A DNA stretch of 56,650 nucleotides, taken from the IMG/VR virus record IMGVR_UViG_3300028189_000016, positions 1-56,650 of that record, one strand, 5' to 3'. Below, in pieces: positions 25,601 to 31,510 of the stretch. The notes beneath the pieces were generated by a model. The model was not told where the DNA came from. It saw nothing but the letters and a program-made list of their open reading frames with translations, and made no database searches. The stretch comes from a virus. Position numbers and translations under genes: made by a program. Numbering within the stretch: the first letter of the stretch is position 1; each line of letters starts with the position of its first letter.

Positions 25601-25818
25601 GCATGGCATGGCTTGCCTCTAATAGCATCGGCAAAGGACGATACTTTGCTTCAGGGTCTAAAGGAAGTAGACAATACCGACACCCAATGGCAGGAGGTAA
25701 AACCTTTGCCACAGGAGGTCGATATACTGGTCGAAGCTCAAACCCTAAAAGGGTTGCACCTAAATCACCTCGCTATAGCCTAAGAGACTCTATCAATGGT
25801 CGCTTTGGGAAAAAGTGA
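22696..25818 (+). CDS. Terminase large subunit interrupted by an intein
   Basis: The 1040-residue precursor contains a packaging motor split by a 420-residue intein. The N-extein runs to GRRSGK (end of residue 112) and the C-extein restarts with TTISACIAAYE, so splicing rebuilds Walker A GRRSGKTT. Walker B is VILDE in NICVILDEVAHF. The nuclease domain shows Asp in FMGIDLGLVGDGTAIAIG and the terminal acidic pair in KHDDMSDALVRMAWL. The spliced enzyme would have 620 residues, normal for a T4-type large terminase. It packages DNA into the head using ATP, with the nuclease cutting concatemers. Without splicing, the ATPase site would be broken. The C-terminal 70 residues are basic and Gly/Ser-rich. 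The convergent gene ends 10 nt downstream. Confidence 0.96.
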   Translation: MSFGSVAISASARAGKKSEKNADIIEFVEAPWGLKMALFPVQRVILKAHYGLELDDEEIFQISDWTRTKIENHTEKSYLRKIYEEGRCNIGEVIPGKQRREMILSIGRRSGKCVTGETLIPTNKGLVRIDSLGDPNGDEVQPLQVNVAQECGTNSRSAYFYNGGVKPTKYLETFCGYRIEGTGNHRIKVMTKECRVEWKYLEEIEVGDMACINRTSQLWPTEYVDISRYRTDGSQPKYLDEKWGELLGLLAGDGHWTDTRAVGMTVGEKAFEPYLMTLFRDLFGKVSYHPDKRKVDVGRIGAYGKDLRKFLDHLGWVVDCTTKTKSVPHTILKSPMSVVCAFLRGLFETDGSAYDSAITLSSASYQLAHEVQMLLVNIGIVANLSKSNREDRTEYRIRLKGSKSKRLFDQHIGFISDRKKKCLESVLSKVSYRGGNEGVPHFYGYYQRLKQFYPNVKCKIDKTTKYTPYWKIKEVAESEGLPETIRTQLNHLIDLDYFFDPIIKIEKRESHVFDLNVPNGAMFIGNGFTNHNTTISACIAAYETYKLIKKENPQKFYGLPQSNNIQIISVATDKDQAGLLYQEVSGHYRNCAFFGPYTANNTLSYARFQTPADVENYGRYIEDPSAKATLKVTFRSCVAKGLRGAGNICVILDEVAHFTETGQSGAEEVYNAVVPSTSAYSAKDPENPTIPIGEVEGRVILISSPLGKQGLFYNLFQIGMGGGAAADNILAVQAPTWEVNPTVPAQEFEKHYLKNTAVFFTEYGGEFTDRTRGWITDEQDLLSCVDPKLKPARSAPARKPHFMGIDLGLVGDGTAIAIGHLEGEEIIVDLVTQIKAGEGLYQDKERLEFDEVADWVLDFTKKFYISEGMFDQWAGIPFQQALEKRGLKNLTSHNMTKQLTSQMYQNFKDMMWDQKVKLYNQENYETEGHEPYIAELLELQQTVHGKHLITVEAPKAKGKHDDMSDALVRMAWLASNSIGKGRYFASGSKGSRQYRHPMAGGKTFATGGRYTGRSSNPKRVAPKSPRYSLRDSINGRFGKK
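23032..24291 (+). other. Intein with LAGLIDADG homing endonuclease inside terminase
   Basis: The intein starts with Cys (CVTGETLIPT, precursor residue 113) and ends with His-Asn (NHN, residue 532), followed by Thr as the +1 extein nucleophile, as required for standard class 1 splicing. The N-terminal Hint block has GNHRIKV, the block B His region. Two LAGLIDADG-type helices are visible: LGLLAGDGHW (near 23436) and FLRGLFETDGSAYD (near 23720), each with an acidic catalytic residue, so the endonuclease part looks complete. The insertion point, the P-loop Lys-Thr bond, is the kind of invariant site where inteins persist. The block has base composition close to that of its host gene, so the insertion is not recent or has adapted. 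Confidence 0.95.
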
Positions 25819-25827
25819 TTACAACGA

Positions 25828-26262
25828 TTAGTAGTTTTCTTGAGCCTCTTTACCCGCTTTGTACTCATAAAGCAGTTCACTTCGATCAGTCAAACCGACT
25901 TTCCATGTGTATTCTAAGTTATTTAAAGAAACACCATTCATGCCCATGTAGTAAACGATTTCTATGATAGCTCCGTCCAAGTCTTTGATCATAGACTCTT
26001 GGTTGAGGTATCTTGAAAGTTTCTCGATGTTAAGGATGAAATTTTCTTTATCTTCTTCCGAACCCTTTACCATTCTTTCCTTAGCAAAGTTTAAAAGTTG
26101 TTTGGTGTATGTATTGCGATGGTCAAGACCCAAGAAATAATCCTCGTGCTTACTCTCCATCATCTCTAAGAAATGTTTAGGGGTGAGTCTTGCAGACTGA
26201 CGCTCTAAACGAGCAATCCTCATCTCAAGGCTTCTAATTACTTCTGATGCTGATCTTTTCAT
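25828..26262 (-). CDS. Tagged hypothetical helical protein
   Basis: A 144-residue protein that begins MKRSASEVIRSLEMRIARLE, the third clear case of the tag. The remainder is helical and mixed in charge (SEEDKENFILNIEKLSRYL...), followed by a small C-terminal segment (GVSLNNLEYTWKVGLTDRSELLYEYKAG). It differs in length and content from the other two tagged proteins. A TATTTATA-type element upstream is nearly the same as that of the 3854 gene, including flanks. Confidence 0.78.
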   Translation of the reverse strand: MKRSASEVIRSLEMRIARLERQSARLTPKHFLEMMESKHEDYFLGLDHRNTYTKQLLNFAKERMVKGSEEDKENFILNIEKLSRYLNQESMIKDLDGAIIEIVYYMGMNGVSLNNLEYTWKVGLTDRSELLYEYKAGKEAQENY

Positions 26263-26314
26263 AAGAGTTTCCCACTTTGTTTAATGTTAGAATAAAGAGA
26301 TCACTTATGAGAAC

Positions 26315-26330
26315 CTATAAATAAACTATC
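26315..26330 (-). promoter_or_regulatory. Class B promoter element
   Basis: The minus strand reads TAGTTTATTTATAG right after the TGA of the preceding gene, 53 nt before the ATG at 26262. The downstream bases (ATAAGTGATCTCTTTA) match those after the 3793 element. Confidence 0.55.
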
Positions 26331-27705
26331 AATAGTTCTGGTTCTCCCAAGTCGCTGTACGACCACGCTTCTCCAACGCATTGGATACCGTAGCCTTGTC
26401 AGAGTCCATAGGGTAAGCACTATCGGGAGTAACAGGATATAGTGCATCTCCTCTAGCTGTATAGGTATCTCTCTGAGGCCAGTACCCATATCGAGTCTCT
26501 GGCCATGAAACAGGAACTCCCTCAATAGGGAATCTATATCGTATGTCGCCACTATCCAAATACGCTATGTTGAAATGCTGTTGAAGAACATTACCTCTGT
26601 TCGAGGGCATATTAACAGCACCACATGAATACCGTTCATTATTAGGTTTAACTATAAAGTCTTTCTGACTCACAATAGGACTAGGGCCGATCCATACTTC
26701 ATAGGAGTGTTCTTTGCGTCTACCACGATCCTCTTGGCTAATCCTACGCTCACTATCATTAGGACACACAATAATGTCATAAGGTCCATCATAACCTCCC
26801 TTAATACCTGTGCCAAAACAAATCGTACAAAGACTGTCTGGTTGCTTTGCATACTTAAGAGTCTCTTTGTTAAAGGAAGTGCAATAACAAGGTATACCCG
26901 CTATCCTACGAGTAAATAACTTAACCCGCTCCCCCCCTTGTTCAAGTATCCAGTTATTACGCCTTATCCCTTCTCTCCACATATAGTCAACACGCTCAAG
27001 CTCTCTATCTGAGAAGGGTTTGCAATGCTCTAAGGGGGTCTCATGTAAAACACTCGTCTTAGGGTCTTCTGCTACTGTCGCTATACGATAGAAATCACGC
27101 TTATCTGTACCAAGTCTTAAGCGACTCTCTGGGTCATAAGCAATATAACTGATCGTGACCACCGTATTGTCATCTATAGGAGGAGGTAAACTACCTTCAG
27201 TTAAAGTGATCGCATCGGGTTGAGGTCTGCCTGTATAAAATAAAGTAACCTCACCAAACTCACCAAGCACTCTCGATGTGGGTACGATAACACCGTTAAT
27301 CATCACCACTACATCTCTAGGTGAATCAGCAGGGTCATTGATGCTATTTTGTCTCGCTATCGGGTACTCCACTTGAAACCGATAAGGGTCTTCACCTTGA
27401 TCCCCCTTAGAAATCCACTTGTCGGTAGTAATAACCTCATCATTAACTGCCCATGTGTCAATACGGTCTCTGTATATCGTCCCACCAATAGGTGTAATGT
27501 TCACCCTACGATAAGGTCCACGATCAGAGTTGCCCGACCTATATATGTTGACACCACGAATAATCCAACCCTCATTACCATGTAGGATTGATGGGTTATC
27601 CCAATGAACATCTATCTCCCCCTTAGCGAAAGGGGAGACAGCACTAGTGTTCCTCGGAGGTACAGGCCAAGGACTTCTACTGTCGTACCAACCATGTTGT
27701 GCCAT
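26329..27705 (-). CDS. Virion structural protein with fibronectin-like and zinc segments
   Basis: A 458-residue protein. The first 100 residues suggest a fibronectin-III/immunoglobulin-like domain (GEIDVHWDNPSI...WIIRGVNIYRSGNSDRGPYRRVN). The next part (about 130-215) is another beta domain. The region around residues 285-325 has cysteines (CYC.., CTICFGTGIKGGYDG, then VCPN) of the type C..CFGTG..GGY found as a zinc ribbon in neck or head-closure proteins of several phages. The C-terminus is Tyr/Arg/Pro-rich. Together these suggest a head-tail connector or neck protein. A strong GGGAGG site precedes the start. Confidence 0.78.
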   Translation of the reverse strand: MAQHGWYDSRSPWPVPPRNTSAVSPFAKGEIDVHWDNPSILHGNEGWIIRGVNIYRSGNSDRGPYRRVNITPIGGTIYRDRIDTWAVNDEVITTDKWISKGDQGEDPYRFQVEYPIARQNSINDPADSPRDVVVMINGVIVPTSRVLGEFGEVTLFYTGRPQPDAITLTEGSLPPPIDDNTVVTISYIAYDPESRLRLGTDKRDFYRIATVAEDPKTSVLHETPLEHCKPFSDRELERVDYMWREGIRRNNWILEQGGERVKLFTRRIAGIPCYCTSFNKETLKYAKQPDSLCTICFGTGIKGGYDGPYDIIVCPNDSERRISQEDRGRRKEHSYEVWIGPSPIVSQKDFIVKPNNERYSCGAVNMPSNRGNVLQQHFNIAYLDSGDIRYRFPIEGVPVSWPETRYGYWPQRDTYTARGDALYPVTPDSAYPMDSDKATVSNALEKRGRTATWENQNY

Positions 27706-27771
27706 AATAATAACCTCCCTTATAAATCGTTTTACTTATAGAGAGATCATAAATGACTTATTACTTAGCGA

Positions 27772-27785
27772 CCCCTATAAACGAA
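27772..27785 (-). promoter_or_regulatory. Possible class B promoter overlapping a terminator
   Basis: On the minus strand CTTTTCGTTTATAG follows the hairpin at 27787-27823, so the T-run of the terminator is also the start of an element that could drive the gene starting at 27705. The match is partial. Confidence 0.3.
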
Positions 27786-27786
27786 A

Positions 27787-27823
27787 AGAGCCTATCTCCT
27801 CATCGGTGAGGAAGATAGGCTCT
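27787..27823 (-). terminator. Rho-independent terminator
   Basis: A long stem, AGAGCCTATCTCCTCA / TGAGGAAGATAGGCTCT, with one bulged A and the loop TCGG is followed on the minus strand by TTTTCGTTTATA. It lies 44 nt beyond the end of the minus-strand gene 27867-28277 and should stop transcription of the 28826-27867 unit. The plus-strand side has no T-run. Confidence 0.85.
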
Positions 27824-27866
27824 CTAAGTCGATCTTGCTACAACCCTACAAGGGTCAGAGGGCTAC

Positions 27867-28277
27867 TTAATCTCGATGACCAGGAATGTCGTCATCTGGA
27901 TCAAGATTACCCTGCATCTCATTGATTTCTTCTAAAGATGTAGATTTACCATCGGGCGAGAATGGAGAAGCAGATTTATCTACTGATGGAAGGATCGCTA
28001 ATACCGTCCCGTCTTCTTGAATCTGCCAAGGAGCATCTCCTGAAATACCAAGACGATCACGAGCAGAAGCAACTACCTCCTGTGCCTGTGCTTCATTACG
28101 CTCTATCTGAAATGCAAGGCGAGTCTTACGAAGCTCTAACTGACCAAGCTGATTCAATAACTGATTAGCGTTCTGTCGTAGTTGTGAGATGGTAGACATC
28201 TCCTCCTCCGTGAGTGCCCCCACTTCTACAGGTTGATTGGTGATTGCTGACTCTTGGTTTACATTCTCTTCTGACAT
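27867..28277 (-). CDS. Coiled-coil hypothetical protein
   Basis: A 136-residue acidic protein with a coiled coil (about 20-75: LTEEEMSTISQLRQNANQLLNQLGQLELRKTRLAFQIERNEAQ) and a disordered acidic tail. The fragment NQLLNQLGQLELRKTRL...A resembles small phage chaperone-like or scaffold coiled-coil proteins. AGGAGAC precedes its ATG, which supports a start inside the upstream gene: the two frames overlap by 113 nt. It is the last gene before the strong terminator. Confidence 0.72.
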   Translation of the reverse strand: MSEENVNQESAITNQPVEVGALTEEEMSTISQLRQNANQLLNQLGQLELRKTRLAFQIERNEAQAQEVVASARDRLGISGDAPWQIQEDGTVLAILPSVDKSASPFSPDGKSTSLEEINEMQGNLDPDDDIPGHRD

Positions 28278-28524
28278 CTTTGTCTCCTGTGCTTTTAAGC
28301 ATACGGGTGATTTGGCAAGTCATGTGAAGTAGATCATCTACTTCACATCTCATATCTGAAATTATATTGGCTTGCTCTACTGCTACACTTTCTATTTGTA
28401 CCAACCCTTTATCTGTTTCAAACACCTTGTCAACACTTTCTTTTGAACTACTGCCCTCTATACTTAGACCACTCACTAAAAAAAAACTAAAAAAGACCAC
28501 TACTAATAAAACTAACTTCTTCAT
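28165..28524 (-). CDS. Secreted small protein, possible outer spanin
   Basis: A 119-residue protein with a typical signal sequence (MKKLVLLVVVFFSFFLVSG). The exported part has cysteines in MRCEVDDLLHMTC, RREC and STC. Its start shares 4 nt (ATGA) with the preceding membrane/coiled-coil gene, and its 3' 113 nt lie inside the next gene in another frame. A membrane protein with coiled coil followed by a small exported protein with overlapping genes is the usual look of an i-spanin/o-spanin pair. No lipobox is obvious, so this remains a guess. The low-complexity end (THGGGDVYHLTTTTER) may be a by-product of the overlap. Confidence 0.5.
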   Translation of the reverse strand: MKKLVLLVVVFFSFFLVSGLSIEGSSSKESVDKVFETDKGLVQIESVAVEQANIISDMRCEVDDLLHMTCQITRMLKSTGDKDVRRECKPRVSNHQSTCRSGGTHGGGDVYHLTTTTER

Positions 28525-28826
28525 GGATTCTTACCCTGCTGGCGTAAAACCCATTGATAAATCTCTCGCATCATAGCGTTTTGTTGATTTAAGTCCGTCC
28601 TCATCTGCCTCAACTCTTGACTGTTAAGTTGGACTTGATTCAAATCCTTCTCAATACGCTCAATCTTACTATCTAACTTCTCCACAACTCTCGCTTGGGA
28701 CTCCGATTTCTGCTCCATTAACTTCAAACTAGTACTCATATTAAATAGATAAATAATTACAGGGATCAGAAAAACAGATAACACCTTAAAAACCCACTCA
28801 AGAGCGTTCTTCATAGACTCGGACAT
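28521..28826 (-). CDS. Membrane-anchored coiled-coil protein, possible i-spanin or holin
   Basis: A 101-residue protein with one membrane helix (residues 9-28, LEWVFKVLSVFLIPVIIYLF) and then a heptad region of about 60 residues (KLMEQKSESQARVVEKLDSKIERIEKDL...). This is the shape of inner-membrane spanins and of several small phage holin-associated proteins. It heads the three-gene unit 28826-27867, with a class B element near its 5' side. Host lysis is the likely role by context; it needs a lysis gene nearby, which was not found in the window. Confidence 0.7.
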   Translation of the reverse strand: MSESMKNALEWVFKVLSVFLIPVIIYLFNMSTSLKLMEQKSESQARVVEKLDSKIERIEKDLNQVQLNSQELRQMRTDLNQQNAMMREIYQWVLRQQGKNP

Positions 28827-28872
28827 GGCAATATACTCCTAGATTTTTTTGCTTCTTATTCACCATACAGGT

Positions 28873-28889
28873 CGATATAAAAAAACTAT
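28873..28889 (-). promoter_or_regulatory. Class B promoter element sharing a stop codon
   Basis: The minus strand reads TAGTTTTTTTATATCG; its TAG is the stop codon of the gene at 28886-29242. It lies 47 nt before the ATG at 28826. Confidence 0.45.
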
Positions 28890-29242
28890 AACTTAGAACG
28901 AACCCAAATTTTACGGATCTCTGACCATATCGTGTCCAAATCTAACCTAAAAATCGTGTCCGTGTCATCGTTGTCCATTTGACCCTTTAAACCAACACGA
29001 TAACAAATCACCAAGTCTCTGTTCAACTCCACTAAATAAAGACGCACCACCACACCATCTAAATGTAAATCTGTTACCTTACTTAAAGGTGAGTAAGAGG
29101 TGTAGTCTTGCTTAATAAAACCCGACTCCTCAAGCCCTAAAACTAAACTCGTATATCGGTCTTCAATAGATAGTAAATCATACGATAATACAAAGGTTTT
29201 TGACCAAACTCTCTTTTCGTTAATCTTTTCGGTTATAGACAT
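28886..29242 (-). CDS. Member of ~110-residue paralog family (LTxKxNG)
   Basis: A 118-residue protein: MSITEKINEKRVW at the start, L..GLEESGF near residue 40, a beta-rich middle, and the closing helix LDTIWSEIRKIWVRSKL. The same three marks (start motif, L..E.GF, and a terminal I+..W helix) occur in the products at 29421, 31925, 41615, 42436 and, less fully, 42752. Function unknown. No own promoter element was found, and it may be read from the element at 29794. Confidence 0.72.
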   Translation of the reverse strand: MSITEKINEKRVWSKTFVLSYDLLSIEDRYTSLVLGLEESGFIKQDYTSYSPLSKVTDLHLDGVVVRLYLVELNRDLVICYRVGLKGQMDNDDTDTIFRLDLDTIWSEIRKIWVRSKL

Positions 29243-29340
29243 AAGGCATGGTTTAACCCCCTTCGCCTATAACACCCCAACTCATTTAATAACAACAAAA
29301 CTAAAAAACCCCCCCAACAAAACCCGCATATTTAAGCGTC

Positions 29341-29421
29341 TTAATCTGCCTCCCAAGCATTACGAATCATCTCCCACAAATCACATAACTCATCACTAAC
29401 CAAATCATAGTGGTTCATCAT
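29341..29421 (-). CDS. 26-residue coupled ORF resembling a family C-terminus
   Basis: An ATG overlaps the TAA of the upstream gene (TAATGATG). The frame encodes MMNHYDLVSDELCDLWEMIRNAWEAD and then stops. Its helix, YDLVSDELCDLWEMIRNAW, matches the terminal helix of the paralog family (for example LFDQIREVWE at 42436). It is either a micro-protein or the relic of a further family member. The A/C-rich stretch from 29243 to 29340 between it and the next gene holds nothing else I can identify. Confidence 0.35.
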   Translation of the reverse strand: MMNHYDLVSDELCDLWEMIRNAWEAD

Positions 29422-29771
29422 TACTTCGTACCTCCAACCCAAACATCCCTTACAGACAGTATGATCGAATCCACAAAGTCATGCAGGTCATACTCACCAT
29501 CTACTCTATGATCCTTAGAATTATCCCCACGATGTATACTCAAGACATAGGGATCTTCTCGCCAAACTACGCAAAGCGAAGATGGACTCATTGGACTTGT
29601 GGATTGGTGAACATACACAAGACTTTGATCTTTCCTTTTCAGCTCAAAAACAAAACCTAACTCACCAAGCAAGTTCTCATAACTATTGCGTATCTGATCT
29701 GCATTAACCCTAGTTCCAATAAAAGAACTATTGGCTACCCGAACTCCATTTTCTTTTACTGTTAATAACAT
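29421..29771 (-). CDS. Member of ~110-residue paralog family (LTxKxNG)
   Basis: A 116-residue protein with the start MLLTVKENGVRV, L.GELGF near residue 40, and the end helix DLHDFVDSIILSVRDVWVGG. The closest look-alikes in the window are 28886 and 41615. The middle is variable, as in the other copies. A GTGACCCC-type element sits just upstream. Confidence 0.75.
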   Translation of the reverse strand: MLLTVKENGVRVANSSFIGTRVNADQIRNSYENLLGELGFVFELKRKDQSLVYVHQSTSPMSPSSLCVVWREDPYVLSIHRGDNSKDHRVDGEYDLHDFVDSIILSVRDVWVGGTK

Positions 29772-29793
29772 ATGGCTCTCCTTTCAAGAGATT

Positions 29794-29811
29794 ATAGATA
29801 AGGGGTTGTTC
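29794..29811 (-). promoter_or_regulatory. Class A promoter element (GTGACCCCTTATCTATA), variant
   Basis: The minus strand reads AACAACCCCTTATCTATA, 23 nt before the ATG at 29771. This is the leftmost of about 19 elements with consensus TGTGACCCCTTATCTATA between 29.8 and 46.9 kb. They lie mostly 23-90 nt upstream of genes, in the orientation of the gene. The 17-18 nt core is nearly invariant, more like the promoter of a single-subunit phage RNA polymerase or of an activator-dependent middle promoter than like a bacterial -35/-10 pair. This copy has TTG for TCA and is weaker. Confidence 0.45.
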
Positions 29812-29825
29812 CATAGGAGACTTAA

Positions 29826-30341
29826 CTACCCCCCAATCCTCTTTATTGCACCTAAAACCCTATGATGCTCTTCATCACTTAACTTAAATAGATTGTCAAG
29901 CACATCACTTGAAAGACCCTCAAGCCCATAAAGAGCAATGACCTCCTCTCCTGTCATTTGCGGATTAGAAAAGCACTCTTGCTCGACTCTAACCTTAGAC
30001 CATCCAAACATCTCCATACACACCTCTTTATGTGGTCTAAACACCTCTACTTTAGGTTCACTCTTAAATGCTGAACCCCAACCATTAAGATCCTGTACCA
30101 AATCAGTATAGTTCACCTTAGCCCTCTTCAAAACATGATGATGAAAAGAAATGCTCCCCCAATCACTCATTTCAAAGAACTTCCCTTCATAAGCTCCGCT
30201 ACCTACCCTCTCTTTTAACCAACCATGTATGTGGTTAAAGGTAATATCTGGATATAGGTCTTTAAAGTTAGGGTGGATCGTATACACCTTTGCATAAGGC
30301 ATTTTACGATTGTTGTCATGTGAGTATCTTATTAAACTCAT
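29826..30341 (-). CDS. Hypothetical protein
   Basis: A 171-residue protein with no recognised fold. It has a basic/aromatic N-terminus and a helical C-terminal third with Glu/Asp-rich turns (MTGEEVIALYGLEGLSSDVLDNLFKLSDEEHHRVLGAIKRI), which resembles a short helical DNA-binding or protein-binding bundle. No recognisable promoter element precedes it; a run of ten C (30466-30475) lies 125 nt upstream. Confidence 0.65.
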   Translation of the reverse strand: MSLIRYSHDNNRKMPYAKVYTIHPNFKDLYPDITFNHIHGWLKERVGSGAYEGKFFEMSDWGSISFHHHVLKRAKVNYTDLVQDLNGWGSAFKSEPKVEVFRPHKEVCMEMFGWSKVRVEQECFSNPQMTGEEVIALYGLEGLSSDVLDNLFKLSDEEHHRVLGAIKRIGG

Positions 30342-30484
30342 CTCGGTTCTCCTTTCAAGAGACTGTAAACGGGGGTTTCAAAATCAACCCCAAAAATTCC
30401 AAACTCAAATAATATACAGATTCACTTATCCAATATCGCTTTTTCAAAAACACTCATATATAAGACCCCCCCCCCTCTCTGGAC

Positions 30485-30721
30485 TTAACCTTTATACATA
30501 ATCTTGTAATCATGCTCCCCCATACGCTTGTATGACTCAATCTGCTCCGCATTCGCTTGCTCTATCTCATCCGAATCTCCCCAAAGAGTTAGCTCTTTGC
30601 CCCAATATCGCCCTAGCTTCAAGTATTCAGAAGAAGTCAGTTTTAATAAGTCTTCCACAGCTTCCTGTTTGGAGACTGGTAGTTCCAAGCCATGTCTCTT
30701 TATGTATTCTTCACAAGTCAT
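30485..30721 (-). CDS. Small hypothetical protein
   Basis: A 78-residue acidic helical protein (MTCEEYIKRHGLELPVSKQEAVEDLLKL...). A longer reading starts at 30757, but that ATG abuts a TATA-like sequence and has no ribosome site. The internal ATG at 30721 has a weak AGGGAAG site and lies 40 nt after a degenerate class A element, the usual distance, so I use it. Confidence 0.6.
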   Translation of the reverse strand: MTCEEYIKRHGLELPVSKQEAVEDLLKLTSSEYLKLGRYWGKELTLWGDSDEIEQANAEQIESYKRMGEHDYKIMYKG

Positions 30722-30760
30722 TTGTCTTCCCTGTATTGGTAAAGGTGGTTGAAACATGGT

Positions 30761-30779
30761 TATAGATCAAGGGATGTCA
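30761..30779 (-). promoter_or_regulatory. Degenerate class A element
   Basis: The minus strand reads TGACATCCCTTGATCTATA, 40 nt before the ATG at 30721. Only the CCCTT.ATCTATA half is kept, so the call is tentative. Confidence 0.25.
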
Positions 30780-30798
30780 TTTTGTATGCGTTTTCAAT

Positions 30799-30829
30799 AT
30801 GGGTTTTTGGGACTCCCCCGAAAACCCAT
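30799..30829. other. Intergenic RNA hairpin
   Basis: ATGGGTTTT...AAAACCCAT with an inner GGG/CCC pair forms a stem of about 12 bp around a short loop. No T-run follows on either strand, so a simple terminator is unlikely. It lies between the orphan class A element at 30904 and the next gene. Confidence 0.5.
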
Positions 30830-30903
30830 AGAGTTTTAGATGGGGTTCTGAGAGAATGTTGATTAACCCTAATCTTTGATGGCCTGTCTCCTCGTAGTAA
30901 TCA

Positions 30904-30922
30904 AATAGATAAGGGGTCACAA
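30904..30922 (-). promoter_or_regulatory. Class A element, stop codon embedded, orphan
   Basis: The minus strand reads TTGTGACCCCTTATCTATT. The TGA is the stop codon of the gene at 30917. The next start (30721) is 183 nt away, much more than usual, and a hairpin lies between. Confidence 0.55.
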
Positions 30923-31510
30923 TTCCTTAGATGCCTTAACTTTTTCTTTTAGCTGATTGATCTCTTTTAATAGCCGATCACGCTCACCTAGTAGGTGGTT
31001 ATTATTTTGGTAAAAGGCGTTGAGGTGGTTCAACATAGTCTCTTTAGGTACGCCTCGCTTTTTTAGGTAGAGGTCTTGAAAGGCAACCGCCTGCCATGTT
31101 CCATTTGGATTCAGACATTCGGTAAAGCAGACGACAGACTTAACTTCGCCTTGCACGACCTCACCAGTGTACGATTTGTAATGGTACAGATCTCCAGGTC
31201 TGGGTAGGTCAGAGCTAGAAAGTTTAGGGTCAAGATGAGCGACTTCGGGGTGGAGGGACTTAGTAGAGGGGTTGCTTTGTTCCTGCTCCTCCGATTGCGA
31301 TGCTTCGCAAACGAGCGACTCTTTGATCAAATCGAAGGGGTCTGCTTCGGCTGGGTTTCTAATCATGTCACCGTCAAGAATAAAGTCTCCGTTCTTAATG
31401 CCTTTGTCGAGGATCATCTTAAAACGAGCATCGCCCATTCTCTTAACGCCCAACTCCTGCTTCGCTACCTCTTTAGCTTCCTTGAGGTTAAGTCCGATCA
31501 ATGCTTTCAT
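30917..31510 (-). CDS. Hypothetical protein with C-terminal coiled coil
   Basis: A 197-residue protein. The N-terminal part (KEAKEVAKQELGVKRMGDARFKMILDKGIKNG) is helical and basic, and a middle of about 40 residues is low complexity. The region LPRPGDLYHYKSYTGEVVQGEVKSVVCFTE...WQAVAFQDLYLKKRG looks like a small SH3-like fold. The C-terminal 45 residues form a coiled coil (NHLLGERDRLLKEINQLKEKV). It shares a base (TAATG) with the gene upstream, so the two are coupled. Confidence 0.65.
   Translation of the reverse strand: MKALIGLNLKEAKEVAKQELGVKRMGDARFKMILDKGIKNGDFILDGDMIRNPAEADPFDLIKESLVCEASQSEEQEQSNPSTKSLHPEVAHLDPKLSSSDLPRPGDLYHYKSYTGEVVQGEVKSVVCFTECLNPNGTWQAVAFQDLYLKKRGVPKETMLNHLNAFYQNNNHLLGERDRLLKEINQLKEKVKASKEL

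Noticed and set aside
30466-30475. Run of ten C as a phase-variable tract
   Set aside because: It is outside any likely reading frame and 125 nt from the next start. Several shorter C or G runs (8457, 29310, 41943) occur in the same AT-rich spacers.
30799-30829. Rho-independent terminator
   Set aside because: The stem is strong but no T-run follows on either strand, so I list it only as an RNA hairpin.
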